In this document: positions 43,456 to 54,609 of the stretch, piece after piece
Numbering within the stretch: the first letter of the stretch is position 1
How the letters are laid out: each line of letters begins with the position of its first letter
From: Sophora flavescens
Taxonomy: Eukaryota > Streptophyta > Magnoliopsida > Fabales > Fabaceae
Direction of reading: 5' to 3'
Length of the DNA stretch: 64,000 nt
NCBI GenBank assembly: GCA_030762895.1
Contig: CM061063.1
Span: 71,731,836 to 71,795,835, forward strand
Translations under genes and position numbers: made by a program
The notes under the pieces: generated by a model
The model's database searches: none
Told to the model about the DNA's origin: nothing
Seen by the model: the letters and a program-made list of their open reading frames with translations, nothing else

Positions 43456-43650
43456 TTATGTCATGTGAAGTCTGAACCTCTGATGGTAACTTTTTATTGT
43501 TTGATGGTTGATGCTACTACTCCATACTACATATACGAAATGTGGATGTCTTGTTTTATGTCATGTGAAGTCTGAACCTCTGATGGTAACTTTTTATTGT
43601 TTGATGGTTGATGCTACTCCATACTACATATACGAAATATGGATGTCTTG
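43456..43650. repeat. Tandem duplication, 100-bp unit
   Basis: TTTATGTCATGTGAAGTCTG to GGATGTCTTG occurs twice (43456-43553 and 43556-43650). The second copy lacks one ACT triplet and has one A/G change. Confidence 0.9.
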
Positions 43651-43722
43651 ATTTTAGGTTACTTTTTCTTTGAGAATTTGTCATCTTCAAATGCTTTTAT
43701 TTTTTGTTATGTAATGGAAAAG

Positions 43723-43931
43723 TATTAGACTCAATGTATTTAATTAGTTAGTTTCAGTTAGTCAGTCAATTAATTAGTTGGTTAGTTAGTTTATCAATTC
43801 TGTTGTGGTAGTTTCCTCATAGCTACACACTCTTGTAATATATATTTGTGGAGCTCTGCACATTGCAACTTCACTTCAAGTGAATACATTTTCATTCTTC
43901 ACTACCACCACTGATTCCAGCAGTCTTAATA
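43723..43931 (+). repeat. 5' LTR, non-canonical TA...TA ends
   Basis: 209 bp, starting TATTAGACTCAATG and ending GCAGTCTTAATA. The ends form TATTAGAC / TATTAAGAC inverted repeats in place of TG...CA. Internal GTTAGTTAGTTAGTTT repeats are variable between the two LTRs. Confidence 0.88.
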
Positions 43932-43940
43932 TGGTATCAG
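43932..43940 (+). other. Primer binding site, initiator-Met tRNA
   Basis: TGGTATCAG directly after the 5' LTR. Confidence 0.85.
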
Positions 43941-44035
43941 TTGAAAATTTTCTCTTCCACAAACTCTGAAACATACTCTTCTTACTCTTCTTTCAGTTCT
44001 TCTCTATCGAAGTTCTTGCTTCTGTTTCTGTATCA

Positions 44036-45673
44036 ATGGCAAATGATGACACCAATAACCCTCTCTTTCTTCATCCCTCTGATCATCCAGGGATTGTTCT
44101 TGTAACCCAGCCCTTGACTGGTGATAATTTCAACTCATGGTACAAATCCATGGAGTTAGCCCTCAGTGCCAAAAACAAGCTTTGCTATGTTGATGGCTCT
44201 TTCCCTCAACCTGATGGTAATGATCCTTAGCTCCTCATTTCTTGGAAAAGAAATGACAGTGTCATTCGTTCTTGGCTTCTGAATTCAGTGTCCAAGGACA
44301 TAATCCCTAGCATCATCAATGGTGCATTTGCAACTCTTATGTGGAGTGATCTCAAGAATCGTTTTCAACAAAGCAATGGACCTCGCACCTACCAAGTCAG
44401 GAAGCATTTGGGGAGTGTGTCTCAAGGTTCTCTCACTGTTACTCAGTATTTCACCAAACTGAAATCTCTTTGGGATGAATTTCAGGAATTCAAGCCTATG
44501 TGCAATTGTGTTTGTGGTGGTGCAAGACCTCTACTTGAGTTTCTTGAGAATTAATATGTTCTTATGTTTCTCATGGGACTCAATGATGGTTTCTCTCATG
44601 TTAGAGGTCAAATCTTGCTCATGGACCCTCAACCTCCAATTACTAAGGTTTTCTTCATGGTTCTGCAAGATGAGACACAAAGGGAATTAGGGATTTCTCT
44701 TCCAGAACCTTCTGATTCTCAAGTGGCCTTTGCAGTGAAAGGTTCTCAACCTAAGCAGCAATAGAAGTCTTACTCTGGTAAGAAGGATAGACCCGTTTGC
44801 ACTCATTGTGGTTTAATTGGACACACTGTGGATCGATGCTACAAGGTTCATGGTTATCCACCTGGCTACAAATTCAAGAATCCCAATCCAGGGGCATCTC
44901 AGCCGTACATCGATTCATTTGGACCTTCTGAGACTTCTTCCCCAAATCTTGGATTCACTACTGATCAATGCAAGATGCTGCTCTCCATGTTGTCTAGTCA
45001 GTTAGCACAAGCTGCAACTCCAAAGGCTGAATATCCTGCTATAGAACCAAACTCAGGTTTCATCCTTTCTGCTGTTTCAAGCACTAAATCTGGTCTTTCA
45101 TTTTCACACAATTCTTGGATTCTAGACTCAGGGGCTACTTGCCACATCACCTGTTCACTTGATCACTTCAATTCTTACAATAAAGTCTCTAATTATTTTG
45201 TCACTTTGCCAAATAAAGAACTAGTTCCTGTTCATTCTGTTGGCTCAGTAATGCTGCATCCTGAAATTACTTTACACAATGTGTTGTATATTCCATCCTT
45301 TAGTGTAAACCTCTTGTCTGTCAGTGCTTTGTTGACTTCTTCAAACACAACAATTATATTCCAATCTAGCACTTTCTTTATGCAGGATCTCAGCAAATTG
45401 AAGATGATTGGCAAGGGCGAATTGCTACAAGGACTTTATGTCTACACACCTCACCCTTCCTCACCTACAGTTTCTGATAGTTTGCATAAGAAATGTACAA
45501 CACACTCTACTTGTAATTCTGTTTCTACTTCAAATAATGTCTCTACACACCATTTGTGGCATAGTAGATTAGGACACTTGTCAAATAAATGTTTACAATT
45601 CATCAATAAAAGATTTGATTTACACATTCCTGAACGTCAATTTATTCAATCTTGTTCTATATGTCCTATGTAA
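44036..45673 (+). pseudogene. Copia gag, zinc knuckle, protease, pre-integrase
   Basis: One frame with stops at 44228, 44552 and 44762. Gag N-terminus: HPSDHPGIVLVTQPLTGDNF then NSWYKSMELALSAKNK; middle: LKNRFQQSNGPRTYQVRKHL and LTVTQYFTKLKSLWDEF. CCHC knuckle CTHCGLIGHTVDRC at about 44799-44840, followed by HGYPPGY. Protease WILDSGATCHITCS at about 45116. Pre-integrase HHLWHSRLGHLSNKCLQF near 45550 and CSICPM at the end. The ATG at 44036 follows the PBS by about 100 bp. Confidence 0.88.
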
Positions 45674-45709
45674 AAACATAAACGACTTCCTTTCCAGTCT
45701 TTTAATCAT

Positions 45710-46173
45710 ATGTCTAATTCAGTCTTTGAGCTTGTACACTGTAATATCTGGGGGCCTTATCATTCTCCTACATATGATAATAAAGGATACTTCCTTACCA
45801 TAGTGGATGATCACACCAGATTCACCTGGATATATTTGTTACAATCTAAATCTGAGGCAACAGCTTGTATCAAGCAATTCTTTGCTTTAGTGGAAACACA
45901 ATTCCACCTAGTCATAAAACAAATCAGAACAGACAATGCAAAAGAATTGGCCTTGACACAATTCTTGGCTGAAAAGGGCACTTTACATCAGTTTAGTCGT
46001 GTTGAAAGACCACAACAAAACTCTGGTTGAGAGAAAACACCAGCATCTCCTCAATGTGACTCGAGCACTTTATTTCCAAGCTAGACTCCCTATGGGGAGA
46101 GTGTCTGAGAACTGTTGTTTTTCTCATCAACAGAACACCAACACCACTCCTTAAGGAAAAGTCCCCTTAAGAA
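45710..46173 (+). pseudogene. Copia integrase core, truncated
   Basis: HCNIWGPYHSPTYDNKGYFL, VDDHTRFTWIYLL and IRTDNAKELA give the first two catalytic aspartates. A TGA at 46028 and a frame change then break the segment where the catalytic glutamate (normally in a GVVERKH block; here GERKHQHLL-like out of frame at about 46027) should lie. Confidence 0.85.
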
Positions 46174-47478
46174 ATGTTATTTCAAAAGATTCCTGATTAC
46201 TCCAACCTCAGATCATTTGGATGCCTTACATATGCTTCAACTTTGCATTCTAAAAGAAACAAGTTCACACCTCGGGCAATGCCCACTGTCTTTGTGGGAT
46301 ATCCTACTGGATACAAGGGTTACAAGCTTTATGATCTTACTAGCAAGACGTTTCTCATTTCTAGAGATGTGATTTTCCATGAGGAAATATTCCCATTTCA
46401 CACCATTTACCCCCCAACCAACATAGTAGACCTATTTCCTGATTTAGTCTTACCCATGCCTATACCAGAACACATTTCCCATCCAGATTCCCAACCTAAT
46501 ATCCCACTAAATACCACACCTAAACCTGATACTGCCACCTTATTGCCTAGTCCCGCACCACAAAATCCTTTGCCTGATCATCATTCTCCCCAACCTACCA
46601 GAAGATCAACTAGATCAACTAGACCACCTTCTCACCTACAACAATATGATTGTCACCATGTTGTCACTTACCCCATAGCCAACCACTTATCTTACCAAAA
46701 ACTCTCTCCTTCTTATCATGCCTTCATTAATCAAGTCTCTAGTTTCTATGAACCCCAATTTTATCACCAAGCATCTAAGTTTCCTGAGTGGGAACTAGGT
46801 ATGAAGGAGGAGCTTACTGCAATGGAGGCTAATAACACATGGTCCCTTGTACCCCTACCTCATGGCAAGCACACCATTGGATGTAGGTGGGTCTATCAAG
46901 TCAAGACCAAGCCCGATGGTTCTGTTGACAGGTTAAAGGCTAGATTAGTAGCCAAAGGCTACACACAACAAGCGGGTGTGGATTTTAAGGACACTTTCTC
47001 TCCAGTGGCTAAGCTAACCACTGTTAGAGTTCTACTTTCCCTTGCAGCCATCAAGAATTGGCATCTTTTGCAGCTTGATGTGAATAACGCATTTTTAAAT
47101 GGAGGTCTCTTTGAAGAAGTTTATATGGACTTGTCCTTGGGATACAAAGTTAAGGGGGAGGGTCTTGTATGCAGATTGAATAAATCAATCTATGGTCTAA
47201 GACAAGCTTCACGCCAATGGTTTGACAAGTTTTCTACTTCCATTGTACAGTTAGGTTTCACACAATCCAAGTGTGATTATAGCCTTTTCACTACTGGCTC
47301 AGGAAACACTTTTGTGGCTTTATTGGTTTATGTCGATGACATAATCATAGCTGGTCCAAATAATTATGTCATTCATAAAGTGCAAAAGACACTACAACAG
47401 TTGTTCAAACTCAAAGTGTTGGGAAACTTGAAGTATTTTCTTGGGTTAGAAATTGCGAGATCAAAGCAAGGGATCTAA
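46174..47478 (+). pseudogene. Copia integrase C-terminus and reverse transcriptase
   Basis: Starts with FGCLTYASTLHSKRNKF and VFVGYPTGYKGYKLYD (integrase C-terminal region), a proline-rich linker (PDHHSPQPTRRSTRSTRPPS), then RT: WSLVPLPHGKHTIGCRWVYQ, ARLVAKGYTQQAGVDF, LLQLDVNNAFLNG, SIYGLRQASRQWF and VYVDDIIIAG. Unlike the nested copia at 15 kb, YVDD is intact. A stop at 47476 follows the FLGLEIARS block. Confidence 0.9.
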
Positions 47479-47640
47479 ATATCTCAAAGAAATACACCTT
47501 ATCTCTCCTAGATGACACTGGTTTTTTGGATAGCAAACCTATCAATCTTCCTATGGATCCAAATCTAAAACTCAGTGCCTTAGATGGTGATCCACTACTT
47601 GACTCGCCGATGATCAAGACTGATTGGGAGGCTCCTATAC

Positions 47641-48313
47641 TTGACCATTTCGAGGCCAGATATCAGCTTTGCTGTCAACAAGTTGACCCAATATATGTCA
47701 GCCCCCAGAACATCTCATCTAGATGCAGTACATCATTTATTAAGGTACCTCAAGTCCACTCCTGGCACAGGACTTTTATTCTCTGCAACATCTGCATTGT
47801 CCTTAAAAGCCTATGCAGATTCTGATTGGGGCAATTGTCCTGACACAAGAAGGTCCACAACTGGTCAATGTGTTTTTTTAGGTGAATCTCTTATCTCTTG
47901 GAAGTCAAAGAAGCAACACGTGGTGTCAAGATCCTCAGCAGAAGCCGAGTATCGAGCACTTGCTAGTGCTGCCAGTGAAGTACAGTGGTTAACCACCTTG
48001 TTAAGGGATTTTGGCATCACAATTGGACCTACACTTCTATTCTGTGACAGCCAATCAGCAATTCATCTAGCCACCAATCCCATCTTCCATGAAAGGTCGA
48101 AATATTGAAATCGACTGCCACTTCATACGGGAAAAAGTTCTAAATGGCATTATCAGATTGGTTCATGTCAAGTCTGCTCATCAGCTTGCGGATCTTCTAA
48201 CCAAGCCTGTGGCTGCTCCCATCTTTGTTACTTTGATGTCCAAGTTGGGTATCAAGGATATATACCTTCCAACTTGTGGGGGAGTATTAGACTCAATGTA
48301 TTTAATTAGTTAG
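47641..48313 (+). pseudogene. Copia RNase H
   Basis: Frame 47641-48108 carries SRPDISFAVNKLTQYMS, AYADSDWGNCPDTRRSTTG, SWKSKKQHVVSRSSAEAEYR and FCDSQSAIHLATNP. A frameshift after HERSKY puts the ending (IEIDCHFIREKV and QLADLLTKPV) in 48089-48313. RNase H acidic residues are present. Confidence 0.88.
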
Positions 48314-48495
48314 TTTCAATTAGTTTCAGTTAGTCAGTTAGTTGGTTAGTTAGTTAGTTTATCAATTCTGTTATGGTACCTCATAGCTACACACTCTTGT
48401 AATATATATTTGTGGAGCTCTGCACGTTGCAACTTCACTTCAAGTGAATACATTTTCATTCTTCACTACCACCACTGATTCCAGCAGTCTTAATA
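48285..48495 (+). repeat. 3' LTR of copia element
   Basis: 211 bp, same TATTAGAC...TCTTAATA ends as the 5' LTR, directly after GTGGGGGAG. Contains TGTAATATATA, possibly a TATA-like element. Confidence 0.9.
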
Positions 48496-48500
48496 AAAAG

Positions 48501-48698
48501 TTTTAATATATTAAAATAACCAAGATGCAGTGGCTTGCAAATGCAGAGTTAGTACATATGGAGCAGTCTCGAAATATAAGTTATTAGTAGAAGGTAAGAA
48601 TTTGATTATGAGACATAAGATCCACAAGTAACACAATAAGAAACTTCAACGAAATCATTTATCTTACTCAAGCAAAAACCTACCATGTTGCTCCGCAG

Positions 48699-48763
<65 letters not shown>

Positions 48764-49689
48764 TAATGAACCTTTTCCATAATTTTTATGATTTCAATAC
48801 ATTGTGACTACCAAAATAGGTTTCAATGTTTTGATTTCTTAATTTTTATTGATTTTTTTTAAAATTGGGCTCTTAATAAAAATAAATAAATTTATTGATT
48901 TTTAATTAAGAGAAATAATTAATATAGATTTTCATGAGATTTTTTTTTACATTGATTAGAATTTTTTTTTGAAAATGGTTTACGTAATTAAATATATTAC
49001 ATTGAGAATCATATATAGTATTAAATATTGTGAAATCTACAATACCAATTAGTTCATGAAAATGTTTTAAGAATATTTAAAAAGTAATGACAACTTATAA
49101 GTAATTATGGAGAACCTTATCCAAAGCTTATGATTCAAATTTCAAATTTATTTTTGCAGAGTTTCAATGTATCAAAAACAATTCATTGTTTTGACTTTTT
49201 AATTTTTATTACTATGATTTTATCTTTCAAATAGTTTTATAATTTCAATTCATTGTGAATACTAAAATAGGTTTCAATGTTTCGATTTTTTTAATTTTAT
49301 TACTATGGTTGCAAACATTTTTCTTTTGTTTTTCTTTTGAAAACACAGTAATCTATTGTTTGAGTTTTAGTTTGAGGAAAACAATTGACGTCAAGTGCAT
49401 TAATTCCATTATAGTTAACATGTGATATTCTTCTTTTCTTAGCAAAACCCACCAAAAAAATGTAAAATATAAAAAAAATAGGTGTTTTGATTTTCATACT
49501 GCAAAGATATAAAACATGATAAGTGAATATTATGAAATACTTTTACAAGCGAGAAAACTCGTGTTATTCCACAGGTGATTTTAAGTTTTTTTTAAAAAAA
49601 TTTCATATTCCTAAAGTTTTCACCTCAAAAAGTAATGAATTATCATTTTGTTATGATATTCCTTTTACAAACTAAAAATAAGGATTATG
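48501..49689. other. AT-rich spacer
   Basis: Holds a (TA)n tract and repeated GGTTTCAATGTTTTGATTTTTTAATTTTTATT-like phrases in short form (48820, 49185, 49270), suggesting a decayed tandem repeat. No gene. Confidence 0.5.
48702..48761. repeat. (TA)n microsatellite, about 60 bp
   Basis: About 30 TA units without interruption. Confidence 0.95.
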
Positions 49690-50345
49690 TTGCTTAAAGT
49701 GCAATTTCTTATCACATCTAATTATTATAGTTTAATAAGAATTTTCTAATCTAACCCAAATGAGCTTTTTACAATGAATTACATATGTTATGATTAAAAA
49801 TAAGGATAGAAATAACTTCCCGATCAAGGATTTGTTAATTCCTATCATGTATATTAAAGAAACAAGTTTTTTTTAAAAGAAACATGATTTAATACACTAG
49901 GATTGTTTAAAGTGTAATTTCTTAACGCATTGAATTATTATCATAATCTTATAATCATTTCATAATCTAATTCAAATGAGCTTTTTTAACGAATAAGATT
50001 TATGTTAATTTAAGTAATTTCTATCTCCTTTTCCAAATAAAAATATTTGAAAAAATAAATTTTCAAACAAGTATGTGTTAATTTATGTGGTGTATTTTAT
50101 TAAAAGATGGTTTAAAATACTATGTTAATGTTGCTTAACGTGCAATTTCTTTACAAATCAAGTTATTATAATTTTATAATCATTTCCTAATCTAATCCAA
50201 ATGGCTATTCACAATGAATTACATATTTTATGATTTTCCTTTTACAAACAAAAATAAGGGAGGGAGTAACTTCCCGAACAAGGATCGATTAATTTTGTAT
50301 TTTAAAGAAACATGGTTTAATATATTAGGTTAATGTTGATGTAAT
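49690..50345. repeat. Diverged tandem repeats, about 220 bp
   Basis: Three copies begin near 49690, 49907 and 50128 with TTGCTTAAAGTGCAATTTCT-like words, continue with TAATCTAATCCAAATGAGCT and ACAATGAATTACATATGTTA, and the first and third end AACTTCCCGATCAAGGAT (or close) and AAAGAAACATGG. A fourth partial copy precedes them at about 49650. Confidence 0.75.
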
Positions 50346-50640
50346 AAACGTTTATGTTTTTTTTTTTTTTTTGTGATTTTGGTTATATCCATATCTATCC
50401 ATCTATTAATATATATCCATCTAAAAATATGCAATTGAAAGTAATTTTTTCATTCAATTTCATCTATATTTTATACCAGTTGTTTTACATGGAAAATAAT
50501 TGTTTTTATTTATAACTTCCTAGACAATAGGTGAAAACTAGAGCAACATGACTTATCTATAATACTTTAAAATTTTTAAGTTTTTCCTTTTTTTTTTTGC
50601 TTAATGAATCAAATTCCTATTCAATAACATATTAAACGTC

Positions 50641-50673
50641 GTCCGTGCGATGTACGAGTAAAAACACTAGTTA
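50641..50673 (+). mobile_element. Possible Helitron 3' end
   Basis: GTCCGTGCGATGTACGAG followed by TAAAAACACTAG and a T: a decayed CCGTGCG..CACGG hairpin with a CTAG end. Confidence 0.4.
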
Positions 50674-50879
50674 TTTACACTTAAGAGTCATTAGCTATAT
50701 TATAATATCAATAAAAGTTAATATATGTTTGTTACACTTTATGATCGACGGATCAGATAAAATATTTTTATAATAAATTTTTAAATATAATTCCTCACAA
50801 AAAAAAACTTTTAAACCACAAAACATGAAATCAACAATTACATTAAAAGTGGAATTCTAAAAAATAATATACTCCCCGT
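50674..50879. other. AT-rich DNA between two Helitron-like ends
   Basis: Non-coding; possibly a second short Helitron ending at 50907. Confidence 0.35.
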
Positions 50880-50907
50880 GCATTGCACACGGTTCATATA
50901 CTAGTTT
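50880..50907 (+). mobile_element. Helitron-like 3' end with hairpin
   Basis: CCGTGCATTGCACACGG can fold (CCGTG pairs with CACGG), followed by TTCATATACTAG and a T. This matches the Helitron 3' signature of a hairpin shortly before CTRR. I cannot place the matching TC start. Confidence 0.45.
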
Positions 50908-51587
50908 ATTAATAAAGTTAAAAAGAAATGTACATGAGAAAGAATGTGAAAGTTAAAAAGCCAACCAAGTTGAGAGAGGACAAAAAACAGAGACATATTT
51001 ATTATGTTTAATATTGTAATTAAATGATAAATATCAAAATTTTAAATTATTATTTGAAGAATAAGTCCTTTCCCTAACAGGGATATTGCATATCTAAAAA
51101 TCATAATCATTGAAGAAAGTTCCAATTTTGTCCTAAACTGATTTTGTGAGTCAACTACTGGTGTCAAACATTTCTTTTACATATCTAAAAACAAGTTTTC
51201 ATTGAAAAACTAGGCATTTCAAATCTCAAAATATTAAATATATTAATTTCTTATGTAAATTTTTTTTCTTGGTTCCTTAACCCTTTAGACCTTAGTTAAC
51301 ATTTTCCTTTCTTTTAATAGCAATGTTGTCTCTAATTGAAACAAATTAAAGCTAATATTTTCTGGCGAAAAGTAACACCGTTAACTGCCACAGTTCCGGT
51401 TTTGATATTTACTGTTCTGTTTTGTGAATGGAAAAGTGAGGAGTTTGCTGAAGATTTTTGGCCATTTTTTATAACATATAATAAATATTAAAGAAAACTT
51501 CATGATTTTTCATGTTGTTTTTTCCCACGTGGAAGAAGGAATTACACGTTATTTTAAAATAATATCATGACAGCTGGTTTTTCTTCG

Positions 51588-51627
<40 letters not shown>

Positions 51628-52003
51628 CGATAATGTTGGGGTTTAATTAGAATGTTTTCTTGAAAATTAAATTAATTTGAAGCAAATAAAAGAAACAATT
51701 TTGTATATATATAAAAAAGAAACAATTAGAAACGTCTTTTCCAAAAAAACAATTCATGGATTACTATTAAGAACTGAAAAATTATTGACAGTTTAAGGTT
51801 AAAACCTATAGCACCGGCTTCGTACCGAAGAAAATCGTGTGGAAAACCAGAAACAACAAACCAACAAGAAAAAGAAAAGAAAAATAAGGAGCTGCAATGA
51901 ACATTGCTACCGAAGCCAAAAGCCCACCCACCCCCAACCTATTCCAAATTCACTCATACCCCCTCTTCTCTGCACCCCTCTAAATACCATTTGCTCTCTT
52001 TTC
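50908..52003. other. AT-rich spacer
   Basis: No supported gene. Includes (TA)n at 51589-51624. From about 51900 the DNA becomes C-rich (CCCACCCACCCCCAACC), as in many plant promoters, and leads to the hAT MITE and the gene relic at 52636. Confidence 0.5.
51589..51624. repeat. (TA)n microsatellite
   Basis: 18 TA units. Confidence 0.95.
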
Positions 52004-52350
52004 CACTGTTATTAAAATCGGACCGGCCGGTCCGACCGATTGGATCGAAAACGAGACCTGCTGCCGATCCGGTCAGCATGTCAGACCGGTCAGCCATCTG
52101 AACCGATGTTGACATCATCAACTCGGTTTTGAACCGTTAAGAACCGATGACTCGACTCGTGGTTCGGTCCGGGATCGGACTGGTTGATGACATCATTATG
52201 CCGTCCGTGTTGACGCCAGCACGAGGGAGTGAGTTTTTACAAGGAGAATTGTGCAAAATGACATTATAGGACTCGAACACGGGTGGAGGCAACACACAAG
52301 TAAGCATTGTGTCACCGGACTGCTGAAACTTGTTGGAATACATGCAGAAA

Positions 52351-52412
<62 letters not shown>

Positions 52413-52541
52413 AAAACAAAATTTACAAGTTTAATATATACCGGTTCATACGGTTCAACCAGTGACTCACCGGTTGGTTAAATGACCCATTGGCCCAGTA
52501 TCCTGATCGAGTGAATGATCGATCCAGTTTTAATAACACTG
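52004..52541. mobile_element. hAT-type MITE, 538 bp, with internal (TA)n
   Basis: Ends CACTGTTATTAAAATCGGA and, read inward from the right, CAGTGTTATTAAAACTGGA. The flanking octamers CTCTTTTC (51996-52003) and TTATTTTC (52542-52549) match at six of eight positions, as expected of an old 8-bp TSD. Alternatively CACTG itself could be a 5-bp repeat. Subterminal GGACCGGCCGGTCC and ACCGGTT motifs match those of the element at 702-1231. Confidence 0.75.
52357..52409. repeat. (TA)n microsatellite inside the MITE
   Basis: About 53 bp of TA repeats. The first family member (702-1231) has plain AT-rich DNA in its middle instead. Confidence 0.95.
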
Positions 52542-52549
52542 TTATTTTC

Positions 52550-52635
52550 AATATATAGCGCTCTCTCTCTCTCTCTACTCTCCATTTTGTTGTCTCCGTT
52601 TCTTTTTATTTAGGAGAGAAATAGACACAATCATT
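52550..52635 (+). promoter_or_regulatory. Possible core promoter of a broken gene
   Basis: CAATATATAGCG (TATA-like, about 52550-52561) is followed by a CT-rich patch (52560-52576), a plant-style arrangement, then an ATG at 52636. The hAT MITE sits just upstream. Confidence 0.35.
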
Positions 52636-52877
52636 ATGGGTGGGTTTAACAAATCGCTCAAAGAAATAAATGCACGTGTTAATACTGTACCACATGATAA
52701 TGCTTATGAATAGGAGACAAATGCCGCTAATTTTGTGCCTTCCAGTGCAGGGTTGGTTCCATGGTACGAACAACCAAACTCATTTGCAATGATCAAACGT
52801 AGATTTGACTATTTTTTAAGTGTGTGTTTGGATAAGCGTTTGACAAACGTGATTTTGGTTGTAATTGATTTTGTATA
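52636..52877 (+). pseudogene. Broken gene start, unknown product
   Basis: From ATG 52636 the frame reads MGGFNKSLKEINARVNTVPH then DNAYE and a TAG at 52711, and stays open afterwards (NFVPSSAGLVPWYEQPNSFA and onward) until it runs into the MITE array at 52819. The composition looks protein-like, and the promoter-like DNA upstream supports a former gene. I do not recognise the protein. It may equally be a chance frame. Confidence 0.3.
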
Positions 52878-54282
52878 ATTGATTTCAATATAATTGAGTT
52901 TGAAGTAAAGTGATTTATGTTTGGATGTTTTTATTTTGAAAGCAAGTTTGATGTAAAACTTAGTATAATTTTTCAATCCAAAAGCAGAAGCTACTCCAAG
53001 CTGCTTCTGGTAGAATCAATTTTGGATGCAAAATTGCTTCATCAAACGTATAACCAAACACTTCTTTTTTTAACAAAATCACGTTTGACAGGTGCAGAAG
53101 TACTTCTGGTGTCTCCAGAAGTGGAACCAAAATGAACGTTTGACAAACGTGATTTTGGATGGAATAGATTTTGTAGAATTGATTTCAATACAATTGAGTG
53201 TGTGTTTGGATGAGAGTTTGACAAACGTGATTTTTGATGGAATTGATTTTGTAGAATTGATTTCAATACAATTGAGTTTGAAGTAAAGTGATTTATGTTT
53301 TGATGTAAAACTTAGTATAATTTTTCAATCCAAAAACAGAAGCTACTCTAAGCTGCTTCTGATAGAATCAATTCTGTATGCAAAATTGCTTCCACAAACA
53401 TGTTACCAAACACCTCTTTTTTTACAAGAATCACGTTTGACAGGTGCAGAAGCACTTCTGATACCTCCAGAAGTGAAACCAAACACACACAGAGTTTGAA
53501 GTAAAGTAATTTTTGTTTGGATGTTTTTACTTTGAAAACAAGTTTGATGTAAAACCTAGTGCAATTTTTCAATTCAAAAGCAGAAGCTACTCCAAGCTGC
53601 TTCTGGTAGAATCAATTCTGGATGCAAAATTGATTCCACAAACGTGTTGCCAAACACCTCTTTTATTACTAGAATCACGTTTGACAGGTACAGAAGCACT
53701 TCTGATGCCTCTAGAAGTAGAACCAAGTGTGTGTTTGGATGAACGTTTGACAAACGTGATTTTGGATGGAATTGATTTTGTAGAATTGATTTCAATACAA
53801 TTGAGTTTGAAGTAAAGTAATTTTTGTTTGGATGTTTTTACTTTGAAAGCAAGTTTGATGTAAAACCTAGTGTAATTTTTCAATTCAAAAGCAAAAGCTA
53901 CTCCAAGCTGCTTCTGGTAGAATCAATTATGGATGCAAAATTGATTCCACAAACGTGTTGCCAAACACCTCTTATTACCAGAATCACGTTTGACAGGTGC
54001 AGAAGCACTTCTGGTGCATCTAGAAGTGGAACCAAACACACACTAAGATGTTCGGTTCTCGGATGCAGAAGCAATTTTGGATTCCAAAATCAATTCTAGC
54101 AGAAGCAGCTTGAAATAGCTGCTATATCTGGATTGAAAAATTTCACTAAGTTTTATATCAAATTGCTTTTAAAATAAAATCATCTAAACATAAATCACTT
54201 CAGTTCAAACTCAATTATATTGAAATCAATTCTACAAAATCAATTCTACTTAAAATCACGTTTCTCAAACGCTCATCCAAAC
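52819..54282. mobile_element. Array of MITE copies, GTGTGTTTGGATG family
   Basis: At least four direct, partly incomplete units start near 52819, 53196, 53492 (lacking its first part) and 53729. Each carries GTTTGACAAACGTGATTTT, GAATTGATTTTGTAGAATTG, AAGCTGCTTCTGGTAGAATC, AATCACGTTTGACAGGTGCA and a final CCAAACACACAC that is the complement of the start. From 54046 to 54282 a more diverged half unit runs in the opposite direction. ORFs over this region are by-products of the repeats. Confidence 0.85.
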
Positions 54283-54374
54283 CTTTTGTTGCCCTTAATT
54301 TCTTTTGTTTCTATTTTATTTAGGAAAATATGAATTACGTCGCAACAAATGTTAAATAAATAATGATACACAAA

Positions 54375-54515
54375 GGTATGCAAATATGAAGGATATACCT
54401 TTTGTTGCTTTGCTTTTAGACCGGAGGTAGGCAAGGCACCAGTTAAAGAGTAGCTTGTGTAAGAAGGAATAAAGAACGAAGGAGACTGCAGCAATTATAA
54501 AACCGATTAGAAAGT
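54375..54515. repeat. Segmental repeat, partial copy A
   Basis: CAAATATGAAGGATATACCT, TTTTGTTGCTTTGC, GGCACCAGTTAAAG and AAAGAACGAAGGAGACT recall the core of copies B-D. Shorter and more diverged. Confidence 0.6.
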
Positions 54516-54609
54516 CAACGGTTGGAAGCAATGGATGTCAATCCACTAAGCTGATTAACAGTATTACAAATTTACATGGGGCACTATTTAGAAGGAGAGC
54601 ACATGATAA

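Larger units (their letters stand above)
43723..48495 (+). mobile_element. Full-length Ty1/copia element, TSD AAAAG
   Basis: 4,773 bp with short LTRs (43723-43931 and 48285-48495), PBS TGGTATCAG at 43932, PPT GTGGGGGAG at 48276-48284, and perfect 5-bp target repeats AAAAG (43718-43722 and 48496-48500). Gag, protease, integrase, RT and RNase H follow in copia order. The single polyprotein frame is broken by stops at 44228, 44552, 44762, 45671, 46028 and 47476 and by frameshifts near 46030-46170, 47480-47640 and 48090. LTR pairs differ by several substitutions and small indels, so the insertion is not recent. Confidence 0.93.

Noticed and set aside
53348..54099. Several 73-100 codon ORFs on both strands
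   Set aside because: All repeat the same peptide blocks because they are translations of the MITE array units.
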